A DNA stretch of 64,000 bases from Cryobacterium soli (GTDB lineage Bacteria; Actinomycetota; Actinomycetes; Actinomycetales; Microbacteriaceae). The translations under genes were made by a program, and so were the position numbers. Numbering within the stretch: the first letter of the stretch is position 1; each line of letters opens with the position of its first letter. Shown here one piece after another: positions 52,578-62,837 of this stretch. The notes under the pieces are model-generated. The model made no database searches. It worked only from the letters and a program-made list of their open reading frames with translations, and was not told the origin of the DNA. The stretch lies in contig NZ_CP030033.1 of the NCBI RefSeq assembly GCF_003611035.1, positions 4,030,001 through 4,094,000 on the forward strand, in the 5' to 3' direction.

Positions 52578-55500
52578 GTGATTCTTCAGGGCTTGATTCC
52601 GGCGCTTTCTGGCGCCTCCACGTTCGACAACGCCCTCGCCTTCGCGGCCCGTGACGCCGACTTCTCGCTCACCGAGGGCCTGCGCGCGCCGCTTCTCGCC
52701 GCGCTGATGGAGCAACGCTCCCGCCTCGACAAGGGCAGGGCCCTGCTGGTCATCACCGCCACCGGGCGCGAATCCGAGGCGCTCCGGGAGAACCTCGGCT
52801 GCTTCTCCGATGACGCCGAGATCGTCGAATTCCCCGCCTGGGAGACCCTGCCGCACGAACGACTCAGCCCGAGCGCCGAGATCGTCGGGCGCCGGCTCTA
52901 CGCGCTGCGCCGGATGCGGGACTGGGAGAACTCGGATGCCGCCACCCGGCGTCCCCTCATCGTCGTCGCTTCGGTGCGTGCCGCCCTGCAGCCCGTGGCC
53001 GACAACCTCACCGACTACGAGCCCCTCGAGTTGACCGCAGGCGGCCGCGGCCACGACCTCGCCGCCATCTCGGTGGACCTCGTGAACGTGGCCTACGCCC
53101 GGGTCGACATGGTCACCCGCCGCGGCGAGTTCGCCGTGCGCGGCGGCATCCTCGACGTGTTCCCGCCCATGGCCGCGCACCCGTACCGGATCGAGTTCTT
53201 CGGCGACGAGGTCGAGCAGATCCGCGCGTTCGCGGTCTCCGACCAGCGTTCGATGCCCGAGCCCATCGCCTCGGTCATCCTGCCGCCGAGCCGCGAACTG
53301 CTGCTCAGCCCCGCCGTGCGCCAGCGCGCCCGGGAGATGCAGCACGAGTTCCCGAGCCTCGCGGGCCTGCTCGCGAAGGTGGCAGAGGGCATCCCGGTCG
53401 AGGGCATGGAGAGCCTGGCGCCGGCCCTGGTGGACCGGCTCGTGCCCGTCACGCACTACCTGCCCCGGCAGGCCGCCGTCGCCGTGATCTCGCCCGAACG
53501 GGTCGCCTCCCGCGCGATCAGCCTCGCCGAGACCAACCGGGAGTTCCTCTCCGCCGCCTGGAACGCCGCCACCGCCGGCGCCGAGGCGCCGATCGACCTC
53601 GCCTCGGGCGACTTCCTCACCCTCGGCACCCTGCGGGATGCCGTGCGCTACAGCGCACCCGGCGCCGGCGCCACCGAACGGGTCTGGTGGACGATGAGTT
53701 CGTTCCAGGCCGCCCCGACCGACATCCAGGTGCTGCCAGAGCACCGCGAGATCGACGAACTGCTCACCATCCGCATCCAGGGCGACGCCGTGCCGAGCTT
53801 CGCCGGCAGCGTCGAGGGCGCCGTCGGGCACCTCGGCAGCCGGATGAAGGACGGCTGGACCGTCGCGGTCGTCGCCCAGGGCGCCGGCCTCGTCGACCGC
53901 GCCGCCGACGTGCTCGCCGGCGCCGAACTGCCCGCCCGCATCGTCGAGGAATTCCCGGCGAACCCGGAGCCCGGCATCGCCTACCTGCTCAAGGCGTCCA
54001 TCGCGCACGGCTTCGAGATCCCGGAGATCAAGCTCACGCTGGTGAGCGAGAGCGAGTTCTACGGCCGTACCGTCGGGTACGACGCCCGCCAGATCAAGAA
54101 ACTCGCCAGCCGGCGCAAGAACGTCGTCGACCCGCTGCAGCTCAAGACCGGCGATCACGTCGTGCACCAGACCCACGGCATCGGCCGGTTCCTCGAGCTC
54201 ACCCAGCGCGAGGTCTCCAGCGGCGGCCGCAACCCGGTGAAGACCACCCGCGAATACCTCGTGCTCGAGTACGCCGCGTCCAAGCGCGGCCACGGCGGCG
54301 ACAAGCTCTACGTGCCCACCGACCAGCTCGACCTGGTCTCCCGCTACGTCGGCGGCGAGGCCCCCGCGCTGTCGAAGATGGGCGGAAGCGACTGGTCTGC
54401 CGCGAAGACCAAGGCCCGCCGTGCGGTGCGCGACATCGCCGTCGAACTGGTCAAACTGTACTCGGCACGGATGGCGAGCAAGGGTCACGCGTTCGGCCCG
54501 GACACCCCCTGGCAGCGCGAGCTCGAGGAGGCGTTCCCGTTCGCGGAGACGCCCGACCAGCTCACCACCATCGAGGAGGTCAAGGCCGACATGGAACGGC
54601 CCATCCCGATGGACCGGCTGCTCTCCGGCGACGTGGGCTTCGGCAAGACCGAGGTCGCCGTGCGCGCCGCGTTCAAGGCCATCCAGGACGGCAAGCAGGT
54701 GGCCATGCTCGTGCCCACCACCCTGCTGGTGCGCCAGCACATGGAGACCTTCCAGGAACGCTTCGCCGGCTTCCCGATCCACCTGCGCGCGCTCAGCCGG
54801 TTCCAGACCGACAAGGAATCCCGCGAGACCGTGGCCGGCATGCTGGACGGTACCGTCGACATGGTCATCGGCACCCACCGGCTGCTGTCCGAGAACACCA
54901 TCTTCAAGGACCTCGGCCTGGTCATCATCGACGAGGAACAGCGTTTCGGTGTTGAGCACAAGGACGCGCTCAAGAAGCTCAAGACCAACGTCGACATCCT
55001 CGCGATGAGCGCCACGCCCATCCCGCGCACCCTGGAGATGGCCGTCACGGGCATCCGCGAGATGTCCACCCTGGCCACCCCGCCCGAGGACCGGCACCCG
55101 ATCCTCACCTTCGTCGGCCCGTACTCCGACCGCCAGGTGGCCGCCGCCATCCGCCGGGAACTCCTGCGCGAAGGCCAGATCTTCTTCGTGCACAACCGGG
55201 TGTCCAGCATCAACCGGGTGGCCGCGCAGCTGGCCGAGCTGGTTCCGGAGGCCCGGGTCGCGGTGGCGCACGGGCAGCTGCCCGAGGCGCAGCTCGAGCA
55301 GGTTGTGGTGGACTTCTGGGAGAACAAGTTCGACATCCTGGTCTCCACCACCATCATCGAAACCGGCCTGGACATCGCCAACGCGAACACCATCATCATC
55401 GACCGCGCCGACAAGTACGGGCTCAGCCAGCTGCACCAGCTGCGCGGCCGGGTCGGCCGGGCCAGGGAGCGGGCCTACGCGTACTTCCTCTACGACGAGA

Positions 55501-56213
55501 ACAAGCCGCTCAGCGAGATCGCGCATGACCGGTTGGCCACCATCGCGGCCAACAACGAACTCGGCGCCGGCATGCAGGTGGCCCTGAAAGACCTCGAGAT
55601 CCGCGGAGCGGGCAACCTGCTCGGCGGCGAGCAGGCCGGCCACATCGCCGGGGTCGGCTTCGACCTGTACCTGCGCATGATCGGCGAGGCCGTGTCGACC
55701 TTCCGCGGCGACGTGGCCGAGGGGCAGACGGAGCTGCGGCTCGAGCTGCCCGTCGACGCGCACATCCCCGAGGAGTACGTCGACAGCGAGCGGTTGCGCC
55801 TGGAGGCCTATCAGAAGCTCTCCGGCGCGAGTGGGCTCGCGGCCGCCGACGACCAGATCGGCCTGGTGCTCGAGGAGCTCACCGACCGTTACGGCGAACC
55901 GCCCGAGGCCGTCACCAACCTCATCGCCGTCTCCCGGCTCCGCCGCCACGCGCAGCAGGCGGGCCTCGGCGAGGTCGTCGCGATGGGCTCCAACCTGCGG
56001 GTCGCGCCCGTCGACCTGGCCGATTCGATGCAGGTGCGCCTGCAGCGGATGTACCCGGGCTCGAAGTATTCGGCTGCCGCCGGAACCATGATCGTGCCGT
56101 TGCCGCGCGTGAACGGCGAACCGGTGGCCGACGCCGCGCTTATCGCGTGGACGGGCTCACTGCTGGACGCGGTGTTCCCGCGGCCCGTCGATACTGCCGT
56201 GCCCGCACACTGA
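52578..56213 (+). CDS. mfd: Transcription-repair coupling factor
   Basis: 1,211 aa. Mfd removes RNA polymerase stalled at DNA lesions and recruits UvrA. Order of domains: UvrB-homology region (about 1-350), CarD-like RNA-polymerase-interacting domain (about 515-600, LKTGDHVVHQTHGIGRF), a RecG-like translocase with Walker A SGDVGFGKTEVAVRAAF (about 683-699), DEEQRFG, SATPIPRTLEMA and RGRVGRARERAYAYF, then the TRCF domain at the C-terminus. GTG start 30 bp after pth. Its last 74 bp overlap the convergent nhaA gene. Confidence 0.96.
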   Translation: MILQGLIPALSGASTFDNALAFAARDADFSLTEGLRAPLLAALMEQRSRLDKGRALLVITATGRESEALRENLGCFSDDAEIVEFPAWETLPHERLSPSAEIVGRRLYALRRMRDWENSDAATRRPLIVVASVRAALQPVADNLTDYEPLELTAGGRGHDLAAISVDLVNVAYARVDMVTRRGEFAVRGGILDVFPPMAAHPYRIEFFGDEVEQIRAFAVSDQRSMPEPIASVILPPSRELLLSPAVRQRAREMQHEFPSLAGLLAKVAEGIPVEGMESLAPALVDRLVPVTHYLPRQAAVAVISPERVASRAISLAETNREFLSAAWNAATAGAEAPIDLASGDFLTLGTLRDAVRYSAPGAGATERVWWTMSSFQAAPTDIQVLPEHREIDELLTIRIQGDAVPSFAGSVEGAVGHLGSRMKDGWTVAVVAQGAGLVDRAADVLAGAELPARIVEEFPANPEPGIAYLLKASIAHGFEIPEIKLTLVSESEFYGRTVGYDARQIKKLASRRKNVVDPLQLKTGDHVVHQTHGIGRFLELTQREVSSGGRNPVKTTREYLVLEYAASKRGHGGDKLYVPTDQLDLVSRYVGGEAPALSKMGGSDWSAAKTKARRAVRDIAVELVKLYSARMASKGHAFGPDTPWQRELEEAFPFAETPDQLTTIEEVKADMERPIPMDRLLSGDVGFGKTEVAVRAAFKAIQDGKQVAMLVPTTLLVRQHMETFQERFAGFPIHLRALSRFQTDKESRETVAGMLDGTVDMVIGTHRLLSENTIFKDLGLVIIDEEQRFGVEHKDALKKLKTNVDILAMSATPIPRTLEMAVTGIREMSTLATPPEDRHPILTFVGPYSDRQVAAAIRRELLREGQIFFVHNRVSSINRVAAQLAELVPEARVAVAHGQLPEAQLEQVVVDFWENKFDILVSTTIIETGLDIANANTIIIDRADKYGLSQLHQLRGRVGRARERAYAYFLYDENKPLSEIAHDRLATIAANNELGAGMQVALKDLEIRGAGNLLGGEQAGHIAGVGFDLYLRMIGEAVSTFRGDVAEGQTELRLELPVDAHIPEEYVDSERLRLEAYQKLSGASGLAAADDQIGLVLEELTDRYGEPPEAVTNLIAVSRLRRHAQQAGLGEVVAMGSNLRVAPVDLADSMQVRLQRMYPGSKYSAAAGTMIVPLPRVNGEPVADAALIAWTGSLLDAVFPRPVDTAVPAH

Positions 56214-57348
56214 CCACGACGGCGGAGACCAGGATCGCGAAACCCGACCCGAGCAGCACGGCGAGGGTGGCCTCGTCGACCACCTCGGTGTTGCCGGCGA
56301 AGGCGAGCGCGCCCATCAACAGCGACACCGTGAACCCGATGCCGCCCAGGCACCCGACCATGACGATGTCGGCGAACTTGAGCCCGGACCTCGACCCGTT
56401 CGGGCGTCGGGAGATCATGCTGCCCAGCGTGCCCGCCAGGGTGATGCCGAGCAGCTTGCCCACCGGGAGGGCCACCAGGATGCCCCAGAACGCCGGGCTG
56501 AGTTCGGCCAGGCTCACCTGGGGGATCGCCACGAGAGCGGCGGAGAAGGCGAACAACGGCAGGATGACCGCGTTCGAGTAGGGCTCGAGGACGTGGTGCG
56601 CACGCCCCCCTGGCACGCGCGCCATCACGAGGCCGAGGATCACGCCGGCGATCGTGGCGTGCACGCCGGAGAGGTAGGTGAAGTACCAGGTGGCCAGGCC
56701 CAGCACAGTCAGGGCGGCCACGATCGGCCAGACGGGCTTCCGGCCCAGCACCCAGGCTGAACGGGGCTTGAGCATCCGGCTGGTGACGCCGAAGAGGGTG
56801 GCGGTGATGGCGGCGAAGCCGATGAATTGCAGCTGCGGGTCCTGGGTGAAGAAAAACGCGATGATCAGGATGGCGACCAGATCGTCGAGCACCGCCAGGG
56901 CGAGCAGGAACACGCGCACCCGGGTGGGGATGCCGCGGCCGAAGACCGCGAGCACGCCCAGCGCAAACGCGATGTCGGTGGCCGTCGGCACCGGCCAGCC
57001 TGCCGCGAGCCCCGACCCCTGGGTGAGCACCAGGTAGATGCCGGCGGGCACGAGCACCCCGCCGAACGCCGCGAGGGCCGGCAGCGCCGCCTTGCCCACG
57101 CTGTTGAGGTCGCCGATCACGAGCTCGCGCTTGAGCTCGATGGCGATGAGGAAGAAGAACACCGCCAGCAGCCCGTCGCTGATCCAGTGCTTGGTGGACA
57201 GGTCCAGCCCGAACAGGCCGGTGTGCAGATGCTCGTTGAGGGCGTCGATCAGCGCCGGGCCGAACGACAGGTTGGCCATCAGCAGGCCGAGGATCCCGGC
57301 GATCAGGAGGAACCCGGCGGCGTAGCGTTCGGAACGGATGACGGTCAT
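56140..57348 (-). CDS. nhaA: Na+/H+ antiporter NhaA
   Basis: 402 aa with about 12 helices. Conserved features: FFFLIAIELKRELVIGDL near helix II-III, ATDIAFALGVLAVFG (helix IV), and the catalytic aspartate pair in LALAVLDDLVAI (helix V). It exchanges Na+ for protons for pH and salt homeostasis. The C-terminal 24 codons overlap the 3' end of convergent mfd, so opposing transcription could interfere. Start at ATG 57348 agrees with family length. Confidence 0.93.
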   Translation of the reverse strand: MTVIRSERYAAGFLLIAGILGLLMANLSFGPALIDALNEHLHTGLFGLDLSTKHWISDGLLAVFFFLIAIELKRELVIGDLNSVGKAALPALAAFGGVLVPAGIYLVLTQGSGLAAGWPVPTATDIAFALGVLAVFGRGIPTRVRVFLLALAVLDDLVAILIIAFFFTQDPQLQFIGFAAITATLFGVTSRMLKPRSAWVLGRKPVWPIVAALTVLGLATWYFTYLSGVHATIAGVILGLVMARVPGGRAHHVLEPYSNAVILPLFAFSAALVAIPQVSLAELSPAFWGILVALPVGKLLGITLAGTLGSMISRRPNGSRSGLKFADIVMVGCLGGIGFTVSLLMGALAFAGNTEVVDEATLAVLLGSGFAILVSAVVVSVRARQYRRAAGTPRPAVSPSTR

Positions 57349-57470
57349 GGGGAGTCCTGTTCACCCGCAGAAAAACGGGTCGGTCGTGAGTCGGAGCGAA
57401 ACGCTTCGCCCGCCGACCAGACTTCCCGGCACACCTGCGTTCAGTTTAGCCGGGCCGCCTACGATGGAGT

Positions 57471-58199
57471 GTGACCGAATCCAGCCAGCCCCGCCCATCC
57501 GGTAGCACGACCCCCGGCCAGTCCGGCCTCGATGAACTCGTGGCCACCGTCGCCCGGCTGCGCGCGCCCGGTGGCTGCCCGTGGGACGCCGAGCAGACGC
57601 ACGAGTCGCTCGTGCAGTACCTCACCGAGGAGACCCACGAGCTGATCGAGGCCATCGAGAGCGGCGACCGCGAGGACCTGCTCGAGGAGCTCGGCGACGT
57701 GCTGTACCAGGTCGTCTTCCACGCGTCGATCGCCGCCGAGACCCCCGGTGAGGAGTTCGACATCCAGGATGTCGCCGCGCGGATGACCCGCAAGATGGTC
57801 GGCCGGCATCCGCACGTCTTCGGCGACGGCGCCGAGCAGAGCATCGAGGCGGTCGTCGCCGGCTGGGACGACGTGAAGGCGGCCGAGAAGCCGCACCGCA
57901 CCAGCGTGCTCGACGGCATCCCGCAGGGCATGCCCGCGCTCGCCCTGGCCGACAAGGTGCTCGGCCGGGCCCAGAAGATCGGGCTGCTGGAAACGGATGC
58001 GCCCGGCCTGCTGCCCATCGACAGCGAGGCCGAGCTCGGCCCGATCCTGCTCGCCATCGTGTCGGCGGCCAAGGCGCAGGGACTCGACTCCGAGCGGGCG
58101 CTCCGCACGGCGCTCCGCGACCTGCAGGACGAGATCCGCGCCGCCGAGCAGGAGGGCGACCCGGAAGACGCCGGGATCATCGGCCTGCCCAGCGCGTAG
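57471..58199 (+). CDS. mazG: Nucleoside triphosphate pyrophosphohydrolase MazG
   Basis: 242 aa. All-alpha NTP pyrophosphatase. The N-terminal GGCPWDAEQTHESL and the Mg-binding motif EETHELIEA...LLEELGDVLYQVVFH (about 45-82) are characteristic. It hydrolyses noncanonical NTPs and can lower ppGpp-linked stress signals. GTG start, 122 bp from divergent nhaA. Only one full catalytic half is obvious; the second half is more diverged. It precedes ferritin by 32 bp. Confidence 0.92.
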   Translation: MTESSQPRPSGSTTPGQSGLDELVATVARLRAPGGCPWDAEQTHESLVQYLTEETHELIEAIESGDREDLLEELGDVLYQVVFHASIAAETPGEEFDIQDVAARMTRKMVGRHPHVFGDGAEQSIEAVVAGWDDVKAAEKPHRTSVLDGIPQGMPALALADKVLGRAQKIGLLETDAPGLLPIDSEAELGPILLAIVSAAKAQGLDSERALRTALRDLQDEIRAAEQEGDPEDAGIIGLPSA

Positions 58200-58231
58200 C
58201 GGGCCCCGGCGCCGACCGCTAACGTCGGCTC

Positions 58232-58765
58232 ATGACCGAAACCTCCTTCAACGCGCTCCTGACCCAGCAAATCGGTAACGAGTTCGCCGCGTCCCAGCAG
58301 TACATCGCCATCGCCACCTGGTTCGACAGCCAGGACCTGCCGCAGCTGGCCGCCCACTTCTACCGCCAGTCGGTGGAGGAGCGCAACCACGCCATGATGC
58401 TCGTGCAGTACCGGCTGGACCGCGGCCTCGAGGTCGTGATCCCCGGTATCCCCGCCGTGATCAACGGGTTTGCGAACATCGTCGAGCCGATCGCGCTGGC
58501 GCTCGCCCAGGAACAGCAGGTCACCGGTCAGATCGAGGCACTCTTCCGGGCCGCCCGCGCCGACGGCGACGCCCTCGGCGAGCAGGCCATGCTCTGGTTC
58601 CTCAAGGAGCAGGTCGAGGAGGTCGCGTCCATGTCCACGCTGCTGACCATCGCCCGGCGCGCCAAGGACAACCTCTTCGACATCGAGAACTTCATCGCCC
58701 GCGAGCAGGTCGGCGACGCCGGCGGCGACACCGATGCTCCCGGAGCCGCCGGCGGAGCCCTCTAA
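58232..58765 (+). CDS. Ferritin
   Basis: 177 aa. Non-haem bacterial ferritin-like four-helix bundle. Ferroxidase ligands are recognisable: Glu in IGNEFAASQQY (helix A), EERNHAM (helix B, E and H), and Glu/Gln in ALAQEQQVTGQ and LKEQVEEV. It forms an iron-storage shell and oxidises Fe(II). The C-terminal tail beyond about 160 is Gly/Ala-rich. It lies between mazG and hisS on the same strand. Confidence 0.92.
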   Translation: MTETSFNALLTQQIGNEFAASQQYIAIATWFDSQDLPQLAAHFYRQSVEERNHAMMLVQYRLDRGLEVVIPGIPAVINGFANIVEPIALALAQEQQVTGQIEALFRAARADGDALGEQAMLWFLKEQVEEVASMSTLLTIARRAKDNLFDIENFIAREQVGDAGGDTDAPGAAGGAL

Positions 58766-58812
58766 CCGCTGACGGAACGGGGCCGGCCGGGGGACCTGAC
58801 AGAATTGGGGGC

Positions 58813-60075
58813 ATGGCAACAGCAGTGACCCCTCCTCGCGGCATGCGCGATTTCCTCCCGGCCGACAAGGCCACCCGCGAGAGGGCGCTGGGCATCATCC
58901 GCTCCAGTTTCGCCGCACACGGGTTCGACGAGATCGAAACGCCGGTCATGGAGGACACTGCCAGGCTGCACTCCGGGCTCGGCGGCGACAACGAGAAGCT
59001 CGGCTTCGCGGTGCTCAAGCGCGGCCTCGCGCCGGCCGACCTCACGGCCGCGGCCGAGGCCGACGACCTGCTCTCCCTGGCCGACCTGGGCCTGCGCTTC
59101 GACCTCACGGTGCCGCTGGCCCGGTTCTACGCCAGCCACCGCGCCGACCTGCCCACGGTGTTCCGCTCCATCCAGATCGCCCCGGTCTGGCGAGCCGAGC
59201 GCCCGCAGAAGGGGCGCTACCGCCAGTTCATGCAGTGCGACATCGACATCATCGGCGAGGCCGGCCCGCTGGCCGAGATCGAGTTGATCACCGCCACCGT
59301 CGCCGCGCTCGACAACCTGGGGCTGACCGGCTGCTCGATCCGCATCAACGACCGGCGCATCCTGAGCAGCCTCCTGGCGTTCTGGAATGTGCCCTCGAAT
59401 CTGTACGAACGGGCACTCATCACGCTCGACAAGTTGGACAAGATCCGCGTCGACGGGGTTGTCGCAGAACTCAGAACTCTCGGAATCGATGCCCCTGGCA
59501 TTGAGGACACTCTGATGGAGATCACCAAAGTCGGCTGGGGCCTGCGCGAATCAGGTGAGGAACAGCCCGCGTGGTTGGATGAAGCGGCGTACGAGGACCT
59601 GCTCATTCTGAAGGCTGCGTTGCCCGATGCTCGGCTCGAATTCGACCCCACCCTGGTGCGCGGCATGGGCTACTACACCGGCACGATCTTCGAGATCGCC
59701 CACCCCGACCTGGGCTATTCGCTGGGCGGCGGCGGCCGCTACGACGGCATGATCGGCCGGTTCCTCGGCTCGGATGTGCCCGCCTGCGGCTTCTCGATCG
59801 GGTTCGAGCGCATCGTCGACCTCCTGGCCGGCGACGACGGAACGGCCGAGAACGCCGTGGTCCTCGTGCACGAGAAGGACGCCGACCCGGCCGCCCTGGT
59901 GCGTCTGAAGGGGGCGCTCGTCGCCGGGGGACTGCGGGTGCGGCTGGAGAAGCGCACCAAGAACCTCAAGGCCCTGCTCGAGCGCGCGGGCGCCGCCGGC
60001 TACGGCCGGTTCGCCGTCGTGGCCGACGAGACCGTGACCGCCGACGAGCTGGTCTTCAAGCCGCTGGGCGACTGA
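58813..60075 (+). CDS. hisS: Histidyl-tRNA synthetase
   Basis: 420 aa. Class II synthetase. Motif 1 region PPRGMRDFLP at the N-terminus, motif 2 around FRSIQIAPVWRAERPQKGRYRQFMQCD, histidine-binding LVRGMGYYTGTIFEI, and motif 3 GGGGRYDGMIGRFLG...CGFSIGFERI. A C-terminal anticodon-binding domain follows (about 335-420). The ATG at 58813 is 47 bp after ferritin. Its codon use shows a short AT-richer patch near 59380-59600 compared with flanks. Confidence 0.95.
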   Translation: MATAVTPPRGMRDFLPADKATRERALGIIRSSFAAHGFDEIETPVMEDTARLHSGLGGDNEKLGFAVLKRGLAPADLTAAAEADDLLSLADLGLRFDLTVPLARFYASHRADLPTVFRSIQIAPVWRAERPQKGRYRQFMQCDIDIIGEAGPLAEIELITATVAALDNLGLTGCSIRINDRRILSSLLAFWNVPSNLYERALITLDKLDKIRVDGVVAELRTLGIDAPGIEDTLMEITKVGWGLRESGEEQPAWLDEAAYEDLLILKAALPDARLEFDPTLVRGMGYYTGTIFEIAHPDLGYSLGGGGRYDGMIGRFLGSDVPACGFSIGFERIVDLLAGDDGTAENAVVLVHEKDADPAALVRLKGALVAGGLRVRLEKRTKNLKALLERAGAAGYGRFAVVADETVTADELVFKPLGD

Positions 60076-60203
60076 ACGGTCCATGAACGCTCTGGCGACG
60101 GGACTTCAGTCCTCCTCGCGCCCGCGCCCCGATCACTAGACTGTCCTCGGACTGGAACACAGCGGCGTCTTCCTCGAAATCCACTCGGACTTACATCCAA
60201 AAA

Positions 60204-61514
<1,311 letters not shown>

Positions 61515-61541
61515 TACCCCGGTAGCACAACGCACGACCAG

Positions 61542-61569
61542 AAGGACCCCGGCCGCGGCCGGGGTCCTT
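61542..61569 (+). terminator. Intrinsic terminator after eno
   Basis: A 28-nt perfect palindrome (AAGGACCCCGGCCG and its complement) lies 27 bp beyond the eno stop and is followed by a short T run. It should isolate enolase from the downstream septum gene. Confidence 0.85.
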
Positions 61570-61743
61570 TCGGTTGCGCCGCCCAGATGACCGGCCCGAG
61601 CCTGCGGGTTTCCTCAGGATCGGTGCGCCCGGTCCGTGTCGACCGATGCAGCGCCAAACATCTGGCACTCTAGAACAGGGGCATATTCTGCGCCCCGGTC
61701 TGCGCGCCGCAATCGGAGCGCATCGCAATCGGAGGGAGTCGTC

Positions 61744-62304
61744 GTGACCACGAACGGTTCGGGCATGACCCCGCCCCGTCTCCCCGGCCCGCGCCGACCC
61801 GCGCCGCGCGCTGAGAAGCCCCGTATCGAGAAGCCCCGTACCGAGAAGCGCCCGATGCAACTCGCCACCGACGAGACCGCCGTGGGCAGCTGGCTGCGCG
61901 GACTGCGGCTGTCCGGGTTCTCCTTCGTGATGATGGGCATCCTGGTGCTCGCCGTCGTGGCGTTGGCGCCCAATGTGCGCACCTACGCCGAACAGCGCCA
62001 GCAGATCGACGCCCTCAGTGCCAGCGTCGCCGATCAGCAGGCCGCCGTTGACAAGCTCAAGGACGAGCGCGAGCGGTGGAACGACCGCACCTATGTGACC
62101 ACACAGGCCCGGGCCCGGCTGTCCTACGTGATGCCCGGTGACATCAGCTTCCTCGTGATCAACGACACCGGCCAGGCCGTCGCCGGAGCCTCCGACAACG
62201 CCCCCGTCAGCACCGCCATCCAGGACACCGACGTCGACTGGGTCGACTCCGTCTTCCGCTCGGTGATGACCGCCGGACTCGCCCCTCAGGAGGCACCACA
62301 ATGA
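61744..62304 (+). CDS. FtsB/DivIC-family septum formation initiator
   Basis: 186 aa. A basic, Pro-rich cytoplasmic N-terminus (to about 55), one membrane helix (SGFSFVMMGILVLAVVALAP, about 57-77), and an extracytoplasmic coiled-coil (about 80-115, RTYAEQRQQIDALSASVADQQAAVDKLKDERERW). The YVTTQARARLSYVMPGD segment is typical. It should join FtsL and FtsQ-type proteins at the division site. GTG 61744 was chosen for its GGAGG site; the frame is open further upstream without one. DUF501 overlaps its stop by 4 bp, a conserved actinobacterial order. Confidence 0.88.
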   Translation: MTTNGSGMTPPRLPGPRRPAPRAEKPRIEKPRTEKRPMQLATDETAVGSWLRGLRLSGFSFVMMGILVLAVVALAPNVRTYAEQRQQIDALSASVADQQAAVDKLKDERERWNDRTYVTTQARARLSYVMPGDISFLVINDTGQAVAGASDNAPVSTAIQDTDVDWVDSVFRSVMTAGLAPQEAPQ

Positions 62305-62837
62305 CCAGACCTCCCTTCGATCCCGCCACCGAGGCGGACATCAACACGGTCTCCGCACAGCTCGGACGCCCGGCGCGCAACGTTATCGGCATCGCCGCGC
62401 GTTGCGTCTGCGGAGCACCCACCGTCGTGGCGACGGCCCCGCGCCTCGCGGATGGCACCCCGTTTCCCACCCTGTACTACCTGTCGCACCCCGCAGCGAC
62501 GGCGGCGCTCTCCTTCCTCGAGGCCACCCAGGTGATGAACGAGTACAACCAGATGCTCGCCGACGACGAAGACCTGCGCGACCACTACAGGGCGGCGCAC
62601 GAGAGCTTCCTCGCCGACCGCGAGATGATCGGCACTGTGCCGGAGATCGCCGGGATCTCCTCCGGCGGTATGCCCGAACGGGTCAAGTGCCTCCATGCCC
62701 TCGGCGCCCACGCGCTGGCCGCCGGCCCGGGCGTCAACCCCATCGGGGACCTGGCCCTGCTCCGCGCTGCCTGGTCGCCAAAGGTGTGCGAATGCCTCGA
62801 CTACGCCCCGCCGGCGGTTCCGCCGGCCGACGCGTGA
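62301..62837 (+). CDS. DUF501-domain protein
   Basis: 178 aa. Conserved family segments: LGRPARNVIGIAARCVCGAPTVVAT near the N-terminus, FPTLYYLSHPAATAALSFLEA, and VKCLHALGAHALAAGPGVNPIGD in the C-terminal half, with several Cys and His that could bind metal. The function is not established. It is nearly always beside enolase and the DivIC-like gene in actinobacteria and here overlaps both neighbours by 4 bp, so all three are translated together. Confidence 0.92.
   Translation: MTRPPFDPATEADINTVSAQLGRPARNVIGIAARCVCGAPTVVATAPRLADGTPFPTLYYLSHPAATAALSFLEATQVMNEYNQMLADDEDLRDHYRAAHESFLADREMIGTVPEIAGISSGGMPERVKCLHALGAHALAAGPGVNPIGDLALLRAAWSPKVCECLDYAPPAVPPADA

Noticed and set aside
51828..55949. 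1,373-codon open frame antisense to mfd
   Set aside because: Composition is a shadow of mfd (Gly/Arg/Val/Asp/His rich) with no family features.
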